DNA of 64,000 nucleotides, taken from the NCBI GenBank assembly GCA_024516155.1, contig JAJJXM010000031.1:124001-188000 (forward strand), written 5' to 3'. Both the position numbers and the translations under genes were made by a program. Each line of letters opens with the position of its first letter. Within the stretch, counting starts at the first letter, position 1. Source of the stretch: Pyronema omphalodes (taxonomy: Eukaryota > Ascomycota > Pezizomycetes > Pezizales > Pyronemataceae). Positions 11,281 to 23,220 of the stretch are shown here, one piece after another. The notes under the pieces were generated by a model. It worked only from the letters and a program-made list of their open reading frames with translations, was not told the origin of the DNA and did no database searches.

Positions 11281-12083
11281 ATGCCTCGATCAGTCGCTGA
11301 TGCCACCCGTTTCACGCCCACGGGCCCCGTAGCCGGCACCGCCGAAACTCCTCAGCAGCGTGTCGCGCGCCTCCGTGAGGCCGCAAAGAAGGCCAAGGCC
11401 GAGAAGATGGCTGGAAGCTTCATGGACCAGCTTGTCGACAAAGGAAGATTATGGGCTGACCGTGCTCACCGTATTACGGCGATTGGATTGATCGGTGCCA
11501 CCGGTATGTCCATACCCTCCGAGATATTGAGCTGCGGTCAAGGAGGGGAAGGAGCTAATTGAGCTCTGTAGTCGTTTGTGGTGCTATCACCGTCTACGCT
11601 TTTACCGACATGGCCATCTACAACACTAAGCGCAAGGCTGAGAGGGTATGCTCCTTCTGGGGGCGAGGCGGCAGTTTGAGCTACGACTAATAGTTGCTAC
11701 AGAAACAGAAGATGCTTGAGGAGGCCGCCCTCAACCCCCCCGCTGTCGTCGTCGCCGCCGATGCCGCCACCGGTAACATCGCCGTCGCCGAGATCGCAGA
11801 GCCCCGCCCCTCCGCTTGGGAGCGTGTCAAGACCTGGGGACTTTCCGGAATGACCCCGGCTGACCAGGAGTACAAGAACGCATTTGAGAAGGCACGGGAG
11901 GCTGAGCGGGCAGAGGCTGAGAAGCTTGTGGCCCCCGTTGTCGTACAGGCTACTAAGGAGGGACGGGATCACGGAGACAGAATCGACAGACTTGGTGCCG
12001 ATGATTTAGTAAAGGGAGAGAAGCCAAAGGGAGGAAGCGTAGGAGTTATGTCGAGCGTTACTGGATGGTGGAGTGGACGATAA
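11281..12083 (+). CDS. COX14-like mitochondrial inner-membrane protein
   Basis: Exons are 11281-11503, 11572-11645 and 11703-12083 (225 residues); the introns of 68 and 57 nt have GTATGT/GTATGC donors and TAG/CAG acceptors, and phases 1 and 0 close. The middle of the protein reads DKGRLWADRAHRITAIGL, then a hydrophobic segment to about residue 90, then YNTKRKAERKQKMLEE. This order (a HR motif before one membrane helix, then a basic coiled segment) matches the short COX14 family, whose yeast member helps cytochrome c oxidase assembly and controls Cox1 synthesis. The protein is much longer than the 70-residue yeast Cox14, with an Ala-rich tail and a Trp-rich end, SVTGWWSGR. I am fairly sure of the gene, less sure of the COX14 role. 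Confidence 0.8.
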
Positions 12084-13201
12084 ATTATGACGGCGGAAGC
12101 ATGGGGAACTGGTGGGGTAAAAACACACCACTAGACGCATAAAACGGTGGTAAATAAGGTCGGCGTTGTAAGACTATCATAATTGGCAACCAGCTCAATT
12201 GTTATTGTACATATGTAGTTTTTGAGGATTTTTAAAGGAGTAATTGATTAGACTGTTTCGTTTTTTTGGTGATAGTCCATGGATACGTCATATGTGGGAA
12301 TGTGCACGGACATTTGCCCGGTAGCCGGGGGTAGGGGGAGTGCAGGGACGTTGATTTAAGCTCACCTCAACTGTGATGATCAATCAATTAACATATGTAT
12401 ACATATGTCGATGCCACTCAATTTCTTAATGAATAACTCCGAAACCCTAATTGTAGGGCATGTCATATTTCAACCGGGAACTGTAATGACATTACTCCAT
12501 ATGTACTCCACAGTAAATGCGAATAAACGCGAACATATCAACGCCTGAGCACATTTCACTGCTGCCTAATGGAAACACCACTACCGATATTTTTACACCG
12601 CCTCATTATTCCAACATAACAACACAAATCCCCAATCATCTTCACCGGCATACATACCTTAAAGCTGAATCACAACAGGGACTCTTCATATCCCCGGTAT
12701 CCTACATACAGCAGCCCTAAATCTAAAAAGGAAGGTGCAAATCTAGCAAAAATCCTCAGCTCTTACCTGAGTCCTGAATTAGAATAAAGCTACTGTATCT
12801 TTGCATACATAATACCAGCCAACAACGACGAGTATATCCAAGCGCAGGGTGCATTTGATAGTTGAAACTCCGCCCAAAAACGTATGCTGTGTAAAGAAAT
12901 GTAGAAGGTAGAAGGTACATGAAGCCATTTTCAGCTTCACTCTGCATGGCTGTTCAAAAGAAGAAAAGAAGAAAAGAAGAAATGGCTATGCCATTGTTGT
13001 TATAAAGCTCTTTCTTCCCCTTCACCCTCATCTGCATTTATCTATTCATCTGTCTAATTATTGCTCTATATATACTGTCACTGTCACCGTCGCCGCCACT
13101 GAAGAAATACTTCTATTTGATTCCCCCCCCACTTCACCCCCCCCCCTCCCCCCACCCACCCACCCACCCACGCACCCACACACACACACACCCAAAGCGC
13201 A
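12084..13201. other. Intergenic region ending in a C-rich/CA tract next to the following start codon
   Basis: No gene is seen. An AAGAAAAG purine patch lies at 12958-12981. The last 80 bp form a C-rich tract at 13123-13170 (runs of C8, C10 and C6, then CCCA repeats) followed by a CA run to 13190, about 10 nt before the ATG at 13202. Confidence 0.65.
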
Positions 13202-14697
13202 ATGACCACCCCCTGGCACCCCTCCAACAACCTAACCCACCTACAAACAACCCTCGCGCCGCCCTGGGTAACCGAACCCAACTTCCGGGGCACACTCTCA
13301 CTTCTCAACAGCAGCATCTTCACGCTAGGACTATGTGTATACAAAGCCTTACACATGAACATCCCACCAGCCAACGAGGGACGATTAGAGTTTTACGGCC
13401 GGAAAACGAAATGGGTGTTGTGTGCGTTGTTGGCTCCTGAGGCTGTGTTGTATGCGGCTTGGATTCAGTGGTTTAATGCTAGGTGGTTGTGGAGGAAGTT
13501 TTCTAGTGATTCTGGGGATGCTGGGGATGCTGGGGGTGCTCGGTCATCAGGGGAAAAGGAATATGTTACCCTAGGTCAGGGTTTCTATGTAGCTATGGGA
13601 GGGGTTGTAATGGATATACCGTTGATATCATCTGAGATCGCCGACGGAATAGAAGAAGGAGTTGGGCATGTTAAAAGGATAACATTAGGGACAGAGGAAG
13701 TTGATACGTTGCTTTTGAATGGGTATAGAGGGTTTATTCCAAGTGATGATGAGATTAGGGATAAGTCGAAAGCGGATATTTTGGCGAAGGGGCTGATATT
13801 GTTTCAGGTGTTGTGGATGGTCGTACAGGTATGTTGGTTTTTTTTTCCTTCTTCTTCTTCTTTCTTTTTTTGGTAGTGGCATTGATTTTTGTCTGTGGAT
13901 AAGAAAGTTGATAATATGCTAGAGTACGGTATGGCAGGGTGGTATATTAATTGACTAACCGATCGATTAATATTGGTTACTTGAAAGTCTTGAATTTATA
14001 TTTATACTTACCACAACTGCAGGCAACCGCAAGAAAACTCGGAGGCTACCCTCTCACAATCCTAGAAGTCCACACGCTAATCCACGTAGCCTGCGCCTTT
14101 CTATTATATCTCCTCTGGTTCCAAAAGCCTCTAGACGTTAGCGCACCCACGATAATATCCGGTGCGGAAGCAAAAACAATCCACAACTTCCTGTACGGTG
14201 TTTCCGGGTCCTTTCGTCACACGCTGGAACTAAGAACCTATATCCGGAACGTTGATGAAGTCCATGGCTTTGGTTTTCTTAGAGAAACGTTAGGCTTTAT
14301 GACGGTTTGTGGATTATATGGAGGACTTCATATGACGACATGGAATTATCATTTTCCGAGCGAGATGGAGAAAATGGTTTGGAGAATCGCTTGTGTATTA
14401 ATGGTTATAGGAACGATAGCTGCGGTTTTGGCTAGGAGCTTACTCAGTGAATGTATTTGGAAATACCGAAGAGAAGGAGGAAAGTATGGTAAGGCTCCGA
14501 TGATTAAGATTGCGGTGGAGCTGTATAAAGAATCAGGATGCATTGGAAGAGCGAAATGGATTTGGACTTTCATGATGGTTGGTATCATGATTGCTGCTAG
14601 GGTGGTTATTACAGTGGAAAGTTTTGTGAGCTTGAGAGCGGCGCCGGCGGGTGTATATAGAACGGTTAGTTGGGCGGATGCGATTCCGCATTTTTGA
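13202..14697 (+). CDS. Polytopic fungal membrane protein, function unknown
   Basis: Exons are 13202-13828 and 14023-14697 (433 residues); the 194-nt intron has GTATGT, a T-run after the donor and CTGCAG at its end, phase 0. I count about seven hydrophobic helices: near residues 30-48, 80-98, 195-209 running to the splice site, 228-245, 300-318, 336-360 and 400-422. Recognisable family features are LGGYPLTILEVHTLIHVACA and LLWFQKPLDV, the heart of a large filamentous-fungal family usually labelled only integral membrane protein or hypothetical. A soluble loop between helices 2 and 3 is rich in Asp/Gly/Ser. No enzyme motif is visible. The family is recognised from memory; its function is unknown to me. 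Confidence 0.85.
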
Positions 14698-14867
14698 TAT
14701 TCAGTGCTTGATAAATGTTGTGATCTGTACCGATAACCTTTGTTCGAAAGTTAATATTTATGATTGCTCCTTCCCAATATACCGCCATGTGGTAACCTCA
14801 AACACTGATCTACAAAGTCACCACACAATCCAACAACAGGATGTACTCGATTTTCTTGTGTGGCGGA

Positions 14868-14930
14868 AGGGAGGAGGGAGGGTGGGGGAGGGGAGAGGGG
14901 CGGAGGGGGGGGGGGGGGGGGAGTGGGGAC
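14868..14930 (+). repeat. G-rich tract with G-quadruplex pattern
   Basis: Runs of GGGAGGG, GGGGGAGGGGAGAGGGG and then about 17 consecutive G occur within 63 bp on the plus strand. This satisfies the G3+N1-7 four-run pattern many times over. Confidence 0.8.
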
Positions 14931-15093
14931 ATCAAACGTTCCACAACCCGATACCCCAATTAAATCCCCGTTAAATCCCCAACCAATTTCCCATTTCCTC
15001 CACAACATACCCACAATCCCACAAACCAAAGCCCCAGCAAACCCAAACCACATTTCTCCAGCAATGACATAGATTATAGATAAAAAATCCAAT

Positions 15094-15165
15094 ACCATCA
15101 CCATCACCAGTCAATCACCAACACCATCACCAGTCAATCACCATCACCATCACCAGTCAATCACC
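15094..15165 (+). repeat. Tandem repeat of CATCACCAGTCAATCACC
   Basis: Three copies of a unit of about 24 bp (CATCACCATCACCAGTCAAT plus CACC) occur in a row, the middle one lacking one CATCAC. It lies between two gene ends and does not code. Confidence 0.8.
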
Positions 15166-16050
15166 AAAATCCAAGCCTTATGAACAGACATACCAAATAT
15201 CCCTTCATCAGTGCCTAGTGTTGGAAGATAGCCAAGAACAGGCAATCCAGCTTTATCGGAACAAGGAAGGTCCTCAAGTTTATTCAAGACGAACCTTGTG
15301 GGGGACAAAATGGGACATCACACGGGGGATGAGACCAGTCGACTTTTCTACGATATATATAATGCTTCCTCTCTCTGTATCGTCCTTATTATCTACAATA
15401 GAACCGTCTGTCTCTCCCTGTCCTTTCTCACAAAAGATATTCCTTTTTTTTTTCGCTCGATTGCCTTTAGTTGGCATGAAGGAAACTACTGATGGAAAAT
15501 CCACCTTTCTCACCATTAAACATTCGAACGAAAGAAAAGAAAGTCATCCAGTACAGAGTACAGAGTACAGCAAATTTAATTCTTAATTCCACATATACTT
15601 GGGTATCCATTTAATCCTCATGTCTTCATCTGAGGTCCCAACAATCTCCAGAAAACATTTCAGCCATACTATAAGATTCAAAGCAATCCAACTTTTCCCT
15701 CACAACATAGCGCCATAATCTCTTCCTATAAAACCCGGTAGCTGGAGCTAAAAAGATCCCGCCTTAAAATCATAAAAACTCTCCAATAAAACAAGAGCCG
15801 AATACATGGTATTATGCGCAGAAAAACCATAACAAATGCCGGCCTAATGCAACCCTAAGAAAAGATAAAGAAACCATATCGAAAAACGTAAAGCAAGCAA
15901 ATACACCTCCTTATCACATCACCATCATTATCTCATCACTTCTGTCACCACTCCATTATGATTACTTCGCACCTTCATTACTGCATCTTCGAGCCTTCCC
16001 CCTTTTCCATGTGATCTTTATCCCACTTAGTGTGAGCCCCGTCCAACTTT

Positions 16051-18501
16051 TCACAACAACCTCCCACCTGGTCCTCCCTTTCTCCTCTTTGTAATCTCGA
16101 TACCCACACCTCCATGCCCGAAACTCATAACCACACTCTCCTCACACAACAAAATCTCCGGATATCCCTGGACTTCCTTTCCATCTCTCCCCATCAACTC
16201 CTGGTAAGCCTTCAACTCTCTCTTCCTTCTCCTCTCACGCTCTCGAACCACCGCAGTGGCAAGATCAAACAACTTCTTCCTACTGCTTATTCCCAAGCCT
16301 CCGTATTCCAGGATCTGCTTCATAATCTCAATCGGCAAAGAGACGAGGATCGTGGACTGGATTTGACGGATGATACGCTGGTGCTGGGTGATTCCTGGTG
16401 AAGCAGCCAACGCAGGTGGGGAAGACAAGCTACTGTCAAGGCGGTTGAAATACTTGCTAGTAGGCGCTCTAAAGTCGAGTTTGAATCCTTCCGGAATAGA
16501 GCGTGCGAATAGATCAATAGCCTCTTGGAGAAGAAGGTCGGTAAAATTCCAATGCGGAGAGGACAAGGCGGCATCTTTCTTGAGTTCCTCAACATCGTAT
16601 AGAAGAAATTTCATGAGACGCTCAAAGGAACCTCCTTCAAAGGCCAAGCCACGGCACTTGATGTTGTCAATAGCTCGGTAGACAATGTCATCCATTCCTA
16701 GCAAAATACCGGCAGACAAAATCTGAAAAGCACGTTCGAGGACCTGAACTTCGGGGGAGGCACTCTCGGCGTGGATAGGAATTGGTTGATCCTCGACATG
16801 GTGCCCAGAGTTGTCTTCGGACACGTTCAAGTTCTGGAGCGCATGGGATACGCTCTCAATGGAAGACCAGTATCCTGGGTGCTTGGGGTCCAAGAAAGCA
16901 TCCAACTCCCATTCTGATCCTCCGTAAAATGACTTCAATACCACGAGGAACGATTCACGGCTAACAGATGTCTTAAAGGTGATGTTCTGGCCATCATAAG
17001 TAACCGCGGGTTCTTCGGCATAATGATGCTCTCCATCACCCTCCATCTCATCCGCCCAGGACTCCCCCAATACGGAGCGTTGGGTTTGGTGACTAGGAAC
17101 ATGCTTCTTAGGCTGCCTAAGCACCTGATAAAGCTTCTCCGATCTCCCAAGAATAAACGAGTGGGCCGGGAATCTATCAACTTTTCCAGTCTCTGGTTCG
17201 ACAAGAACAAGCATAACGTCAGAAAGACGCTCGTTCAAGAATTGCTGTGTCATGTAAGATTCAAGGGATGACATAGGAGTATTGTGCTGCTGTTGTTCCT
17301 GTCTATTTCCATCCTTATGGGCATGCTGAGCAACCGGAAGCTTTGGTGTTCCTTGGCCACTGCTACTAACAGGACTCTGAATTCCTTTATTGTCCTCATC
17401 GGGACTCACGAAAGAAATTCCTCTCAAGCGTGGATTACGGATAGATTTCTTCTGAGCTCCATTCGTTTGTTTTGCCTGTGGCGGGCCATTACTACGCGGG
17501 GCATTCGGATGTTCCTGCTGCTCCTGGACATTGGAAGGAGGTGGAAACTGCTGCTTTCCATGATGAACCTGATGGTCATTGGGTGGCTGATAGGCACCAT
17601 AGCGAGATGGGTAGACAGGCTGCTGACTGGGGACACCATTGGCATAATTGTACATCATTTCATTGAACATCATGGCACCCACGGGCGGAAGTCCCGGTGG
17701 TCCCATAGAAGGAGGCGGGGTCAAAGCTCCGCTGTGGCCCGGATGGAAAAATCCATTGGGGTGTTGATGAGGTGCATGGTGGAATTGCTGGGCCATTGGG
17801 TGATACATATCCTGTGGGGACATTCCGTTAGGAAAGTTAGGCATTTGGGCATCGTAAACCGGTTGTTGCTGGCTTTCTGAATGGTACATCTTGCGCTCAG
17901 TCTTTGTATTTCCAGGCTTATCAGCAGTTCCGTCGGAGGCAGTTGGTTCAGGTTGTGTCTTTTGGGCAATGGGACTGCGAGGTTTTCCAGCCCCGTGGGT
18001 CTCGTTGTGAAGCTGAGACAACGGGGGGCCCTTGGAAGCTAGAATGGACTCTGAGGGAGGAGTAATTGAGTGAGGAGTGTTGTGGTGGTTTGTAGCCGAG
18101 GGACTAACTCTGTTTTGGGGGGTCAGATTGGTGACAGCAGGGTCCATAGGCCGCATGATATTTTCTGACGCAACAGAAGAATAAGTCCTCTTTGTCTTCA
18201 AATGGGAAGGCGCAAAGCTCCCTCCATCTCCAGTCAAAACAATTGCTGCAGTCTCCCGAGGAAGTGGTTTTCCAACAAACCCAGGCTTGGGAGGAAGACT
18301 AGAATGTCCACGACCAATGCCAGGAGGCGGAAACACCTTCTTAGGGCTAGCTGCCATCGGCAAGGCGGGAATGATAGGCCCCTGTGAATGCGGCGAAGCT
18401 GATGCCTTTCGCGAAGGGACAAAAGGCATAGGAGGTCGCGGCGGGAGTGTATTTTGCGATATACCCTGGTGAGGTGGCGGAAGAAAGGCAGTCTTGTTCA
18501 T
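16051..18501 (-). CDS. BTB/POZ-like regulator with long proline-rich disordered N-terminus, 816 residues
   Basis: This is a single uninterrupted exon. Residues 1-410 are low-complexity and rich in Pro, Ser, His and Gln (for example PPPSMGPPGLPPVGAMMFNE), typical of a disordered regulatory arm. From about 416 a folded part begins with YMTQQFLNERLSDVMLVLVE, then DRFPAHSFILGRSEKLYQVL, the usual start of a BTB fold (LSDV, AHSFIL). The rest (about 500-790) is helical, including SLPIEIMKQILEYGGLG, which resembles an F-box-like or BACK-like helix pair. I know fungal proteins with this layout only as uncharacterised BTB-domain proteins. Role as an adaptor for Cullin-3 or as a transcriptional cofactor is inference. 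The start is the first ATG of the frame. Confidence 0.9.
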   Translation of the reverse strand: MNKTAFLPPPHQGISQNTLPPRPPMPFVPSRKASASPHSQGPIIPALPMAASPKKVFPPPGIGRGHSSLPPKPGFVGKPLPRETAAIVLTGDGGSFAPSHLKTKRTYSSVASENIMRPMDPAVTNLTPQNRVSPSATNHHNTPHSITPPSESILASKGPPLSQLHNETHGAGKPRSPIAQKTQPEPTASDGTADKPGNTKTERKMYHSESQQQPVYDAQMPNFPNGMSPQDMYHPMAQQFHHAPHQHPNGFFHPGHSGALTPPPSMGPPGLPPVGAMMFNEMMYNYANGVPSQQPVYPSRYGAYQPPNDHQVHHGKQQFPPPSNVQEQQEHPNAPRSNGPPQAKQTNGAQKKSIRNPRLRGISFVSPDEDNKGIQSPVSSSGQGTPKLPVAQHAHKDGNRQEQQQHNTPMSSLESYMTQQFLNERLSDVMLVLVEPETGKVDRFPAHSFILGRSEKLYQVLRQPKKHVPSHQTQRSVLGESWADEMEGDGEHHYAEEPAVTYDGQNITFKTSVSRESFLVVLKSFYGGSEWELDAFLDPKHPGYWSSIESVSHALQNLNVSEDNSGHHVEDQPIPIHAESASPEVQVLERAFQILSAGILLGMDDIVYRAIDNIKCRGLAFEGGSFERLMKFLLYDVEELKKDAALSSPHWNFTDLLLQEAIDLFARSIPEGFKLDFRAPTSKYFNRLDSSLSSPPALAASPGITQHQRIIRQIQSTILVSLPIEIMKQILEYGGLGISSRKKLFDLATAVVRERERRRKRELKAYQELMGRDGKEVQGYPEILLCEESVVMSFGHGGVGIEITKRRKGGPGGRLL

Positions 18502-21316
18502 GACTGATTGGGTTTAAAGATTTAGACAAGCAGCAGTTGAACAGGCTGTTGCGCACAGTGATGTGTCGAATAATGCTCGGATGGGTGAGTTTTGTTTGTC
18601 GAATTTCGTACGTCTGCAGCACCTTCTTTGCGTGAGCGGGGAAAAGGATGAAACAGCTTGATGTTTGTGTGCTGTAAAATGAAAAAGAATGCAATAACAG
18701 TGCAAGACAGAAGATGGAAGTGGAAGGGGGTCGTGGTGAATGAGAGGGACGGGGGGGGTTGAGGCCCAAGAAGGGGAGAGCTGGAGGGCCAGAGCTGCAG
18801 CATCGCCTTCATCTCCACCTCACTGTACGTACCGACGCGACTTCACACTAGACTTCAGCCCAGGTTTGACGATGACCCGAACAAACAGCAACGGGACATT
18901 CTTCACTTAGCAAACGCGGGGGATCGACGGAGGAGTGCAGGTTGCGGATGCGCAAAAATACGGCGGGGTCGTTTAGACGTGGGGGAGATTATGATGATTT
19001 AGGTTTGCGGTAAGGGAAGAGGTGAGGCAGTGCTCTTTTGACGGTTTATCGGAGGAAACGTTGTGCTGGGTTTCCAAGCGAGCTGTGATGACGGGGCATC
19101 AGAAATACCATGACCTCAGCAGCCGAAGTTTGGCAGCTATGTACGTACATACGGCCGGAGCGATTTTGGCTTGGACACAGCGATCGATCTGGGGGGTGGA
19201 GAACCCTGTTGACAGGTGAGAGACGAGGCGCTTTAGAGGGAGGGTTATCTTTTCGAAGGCGTTCTATCGATTTCCCCAGCGAGGGTGTTTTGGGAATAGA
19301 CGCGCAGGGGAATTTTTGGGGAATTTTGTGATTAATCGAGTCATGGAGACAGAAATGAAGCGAAAAACATGGTGATTTTCGACTGAAAGAAAAATATCTT
19401 GACAACCAGGAAAAGAAGAGAAAAGAGGTTTGACCAAAATGAACATCTTGACAGCCAGCCAGCTGAAGCGAAAGAGATGATGACGACTAACCCCTCGCAT
19501 GCAAACTAACTCAGGCACCAAACCTTCATGTCTGTCCCTCAGGTGGTGCATTTTGAACTTGGCCTACATACAAGCCAGCAGCCAGCAGCCAGCCCTAAAC
19601 ATGATGATGATTGGGGCACTCGCAGACTTTGTGGTACACGGACAGAATTGCATCATACATAAAGGGCGGATATATACATGTACGGTGTGTATGTACTTTA
19701 CACTTTGAAAAATGATGGCGGAAATTCTTGTGGTTCGGGGACACGAGCAAGAGGAAGCGAAGAGAGGGGGGATGGTTGGGTTGCGAGATGCATATGATAG
19801 CGGGGTGGAATATTGGATGAAGAGCACGTGATGTCTTGGGGTTAGGGTTATATTCATTCAGCACGGGTGATGGCGTACATGGTGAACTGTGAAACAACTG
19901 TTGATAACTGCCGATGTGGTAGCTTCTTTCCCTAGTCACTGTTGATCCTCCATCCGAACTTTTGAACTTTTTCTTCCCCACAAAGTCATGAAGAAGAAGA
20001 AGAAGCAAAATTCTAGAGAATCATCACTTTATATTATGTACGAATATTGAACCCATCCCAGCTTCCCCTCATATAATAATTTAAACTATCACCAGACACT
20101 CTTTATTTGTTTATTTGTATATATCAGTTTATTTAATCACACTCGCTTGCTCAAGACGATGGCGGCGTGACCCTCTTCTGCGTCCGCCGCATCTACATCA
20201 TACACAGCTACATACGATAAGGCGTACTTTCACTCACTTTTATCCTATCGGGTCCCATCTACATACCATCTCCTCTCCCTCATACCCGCAATTGCCGAAC
20301 CGAAAACTATGTAAGCATCGCCATGCGGATGCTATTTACTTGTTGCTGGATCATTTGGAGACGCTGAAACGGGCAAGCCTGATGGAACTTCCTTCAACAC
20401 GTTGCTGTTCTCGGTTAGCCTTGCTGATGCTACACGAATATGACAGACACCCCCGTCTCTCCCCGGATGTTTGTTTTCTCCCGCAAACTTGGAAGTTGTG
20501 GAAGTGGAGTGATAGTCGTCGTTACGCGAACGCTGCTGTCAAGACGTTTCTGACAAAGAACTCCTCCAAGAACTTCCACCACCCCGACTCTCCTCCGTCG
20601 TGAACGTACTAGACTTCATCCCATTTGAACTTTGTAGCTGCCAGCTGTGGCGTCTCAAGTCCCCCTCCTTCTCCTCATCCTCCTCTTTCCCTCTTTCTAT
20701 TAATACAGTCCAACTGTTCTTGCCGCCCGCGCCACCGCCCCGCAACGCTCGTTCAAATCACAGCCGCATCGACCACCGCGAGGGGAAAAGAAACAAAAAG
20801 GGACTCGCTCAATCTAAGCACGAAAATCAGAGAATCCGCCTGCCATCCGCCACGACCGTTGAACAATTTGCGAATCGCTCCGTCTTTCTATTTTGAGATA
20901 CACATCCAGCTTCCACTGTTGTCTTCGCTCAACTACTTTACACACCAAGACTAAGCACAAACGGGTTACGGAAAGCTCCACGTTTCGCGCTGTGCTCTAA
21001 GAGAAGCACGACCACCCACTGCAGTGTCCACTATCTTATCGCCTTCTCCTCCCCGCTTAGCAGCTATCCAAACAGCTGGAGAAGACGATCGTGACGACGA
21101 TCGTATTCATTAACCCCGCCTGAACAGAACCAACTGTTGTACAGATCTGGATACAAGAGTATCTGTTATCGATTTCCTATTTACCCAGTGTCCACCCGGT
21201 GTCAGTCACCAAGTGTATCAAGCTCCATTCACAGCGCGCGGCTACGATCGACGCAACCTATAACAAAGCATTGAGAACAACCATATCTATCCGTTACTCG
21301 CAACACTCACGGCGCA
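18502..21316. other. 2.8-kb shared upstream region of divergent BTB-like and SIP5 genes
   Basis: No convincing gene is seen. The SIP5 side (about 20.1-21.3 kb) is pyrimidine-rich with several short ATG frames and looks like a long leader; the BTB side likewise. Small frames at 20115-20603 and 18.5-18.8 kb lack coding character. Long leaders are common for regulatory genes in filamentous fungi. Confidence 0.55.
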
Positions 21317-23220
21317 ATGGGAAACGCATCTACGAAAGAACGTTCAGCTTCTCCGAATGATAATGGCTCGTTAAGCCGAGGAAGCCGAAATCATGGAGAG
21401 GGGTCGTCGTCGACTTTGGGGAGGTTGGGAGGTGAGGGGTATTCATCGCGATCTTCGAGATCAAGGCATAATGTAGAGGGTTCGATATTTGGAGGAACAG
21501 CGCGAACTGGGAGGGAGCAACGAGAAATAGAGAAAGCGGCAAGAGAAGAGCGGAGGCGTTTGAGAGAAGAAGAACGACAACGAGAACGGGAACGAAGTCG
21601 ACGAGAAGAGAGCTTAGACGGTAGGTTCCAGCGTCCGACCTCTTCGACATTCCGCAGCTTCTAACACATCACAGGTGGTCTCCTTGTAACACATGGCGTC
21701 TATACTGGCCAAGAAGACTTTAAGGACAAGGTCGTTCGTCATTTGATGGTAGCCTTTCCCCTCACCTATAATCCACAGCTTCTCACCTGCCACAGATCGA
21801 TCGTCGCCTAGCACCCTTCTGGCGCGGTCTCCGTGACCACGAAGACAACTGGACCGACGCCCAACTCTACGCGGCAGTAAACGACTTACCCATTCCCGAT
21901 GCCTCCGCCGAACCTCCTCGCGAGCCTCTCGAAAAATCCACCACCCGTCCCTCCGCCTCATCCGATAACTTGACTGTCCCAATCGCATCTCGCAGCCGTT
22001 CACATAGCTATACCTCCGACGGATCCGGCCGTAGTACTCCATCCTTCGGTTTCTCGACCTCCCGTATTAGAGCAAAGACTCTCTCCATTTCCTCTCCGTC
22101 TAACCCACAGCCCACCGCAACCCCCGCGAACGGCCCCATAGAAATCAACGATCCCTCCCGCTTTGTTGATGGGCGCTGCATCGAAGCCGTCTTATATCAG
22201 AATGCAACCGAATGTCCAATCTGTTTCCTCTACTATCCACCATATTTGAACCGAACCCGCTGCTGCGACCAAGAAATCTGTTCCGAATGTTTCGTCCAGA
22301 TTAAACGATCGGATCCTCATGTCCCAGAACATCACGATGGCCCACCGCCCACCGACAGCGTTGCCGAGCAACTGATATCCGTTCCAGCATCATGTCCATT
22401 CTGTAAACAACCAGACTTTGGAGTAACCTACCAACCTCCTCCTTGGAAGCGTGGTCTTCAGTACGCACACTCATCAGCCAACCCAAGCGGTGTTGCATCA
22501 CCCTTCAGCGTCGCCTCCAATTCCAGCTCTCTATCCCTATCCAGCACCCCCGCTTCTCCAAGTCGCAGAACTATGATTCCACTTGGTTCTCCGGAGGTCG
22601 TAACTTCAGATGATATTCGTCCCGACTGGGCAGCCAAGCTACAGGCTGCAAGGACTATTGCTATGCGTCGTGCTGCCGCTGCCACAGCACTTCATACAGC
22701 TGCTTTCATGAACATTGGATCATCTGCGGGTGGCTCTACATCTAGCCGTAGAAGCTTTATCAGAAGGGGACTTTCCGGTAACTCTGTCTCCGGAGGAGCA
22801 GCAGCAGCAGGTGGAGCAGCCAGTGCTACCGGTGCCGGGGCAGCAGCAGGTGCGTTAAGAGGCGGATCAGTAGGATCCCGCAGCACAAGAGCCGTACCGG
22901 AGACTATGGAAGAAGGCCTAGCAAACTTAGGATTCACAGGCCGAAGAAGACAGGGAACCAACAGGCTACAAGATCTGGAGGAGATTATGTTCATGGAAGC
23001 AATTAGATTGAGTTTGGAGGAAGAAGAGAGAAAGAAGCAGGAAGAAGAAGAAAAGAGGAGAAGAGAAGCGGAGAAAACGGCGGCTGAAGATAAAGGAAAG
23101 GGTGTACTTAGAGAGGAGGATGAGGTTGGTGAGAGCTCAAAACAGACTCAGGAGGATAAGGGGAAGGCTGGAGTGGTGGAAACTGCTGTTCCGGATAGGG
23201 TTGGGGAAACGGCTAATTGA
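21317..23220 (+). CDS. SIP5: SIP5 family protein with Cys-rich zinc-binding region
   Basis: Exons are 21317-21620, 21675-21748 and 21796-23220 (600 residues); the introns of 54 and 47 nt are in phases 1 and 0. In yeast, Sip5 links the Snf1 kinase to the Reg1/Glc7 phosphatase. The N-terminus MGNASTKER could be N-myristoylated (MGNxxT). A basic/acidic helix follows (about 70-100), then GGLLVTHGVYTGQEDFKDKV and LAPFWRGLRDHEDNWTD, both typical of the family. The metal-binding part at about 264-340 has ECPICFLYYPPYLNRTRCC, then EICSECFVQIKR and SCPFCKQPDFG, a RING-like set of cysteines. The tail holds Ala/Gly runs, then LEEIMFMEAIRLSLEEEERK, which looks like a ubiquitin-interacting helix. The symbol is by family. 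Confidence 0.9.

Larger units (their letters stand above)
14698..16050. other. Intergenic region with poly-G tract and a short tandem repeat
   Basis: The stretch holds a G-rich tract (14868-14930) and a three-copy CATCACCAGTCAATCACC repeat (15094-15165), both listed separately. The small open frames here translate simple sequence. The last 300 bp are the probable 3' UTR of the convergent BTB-like gene. Confidence 0.55.
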
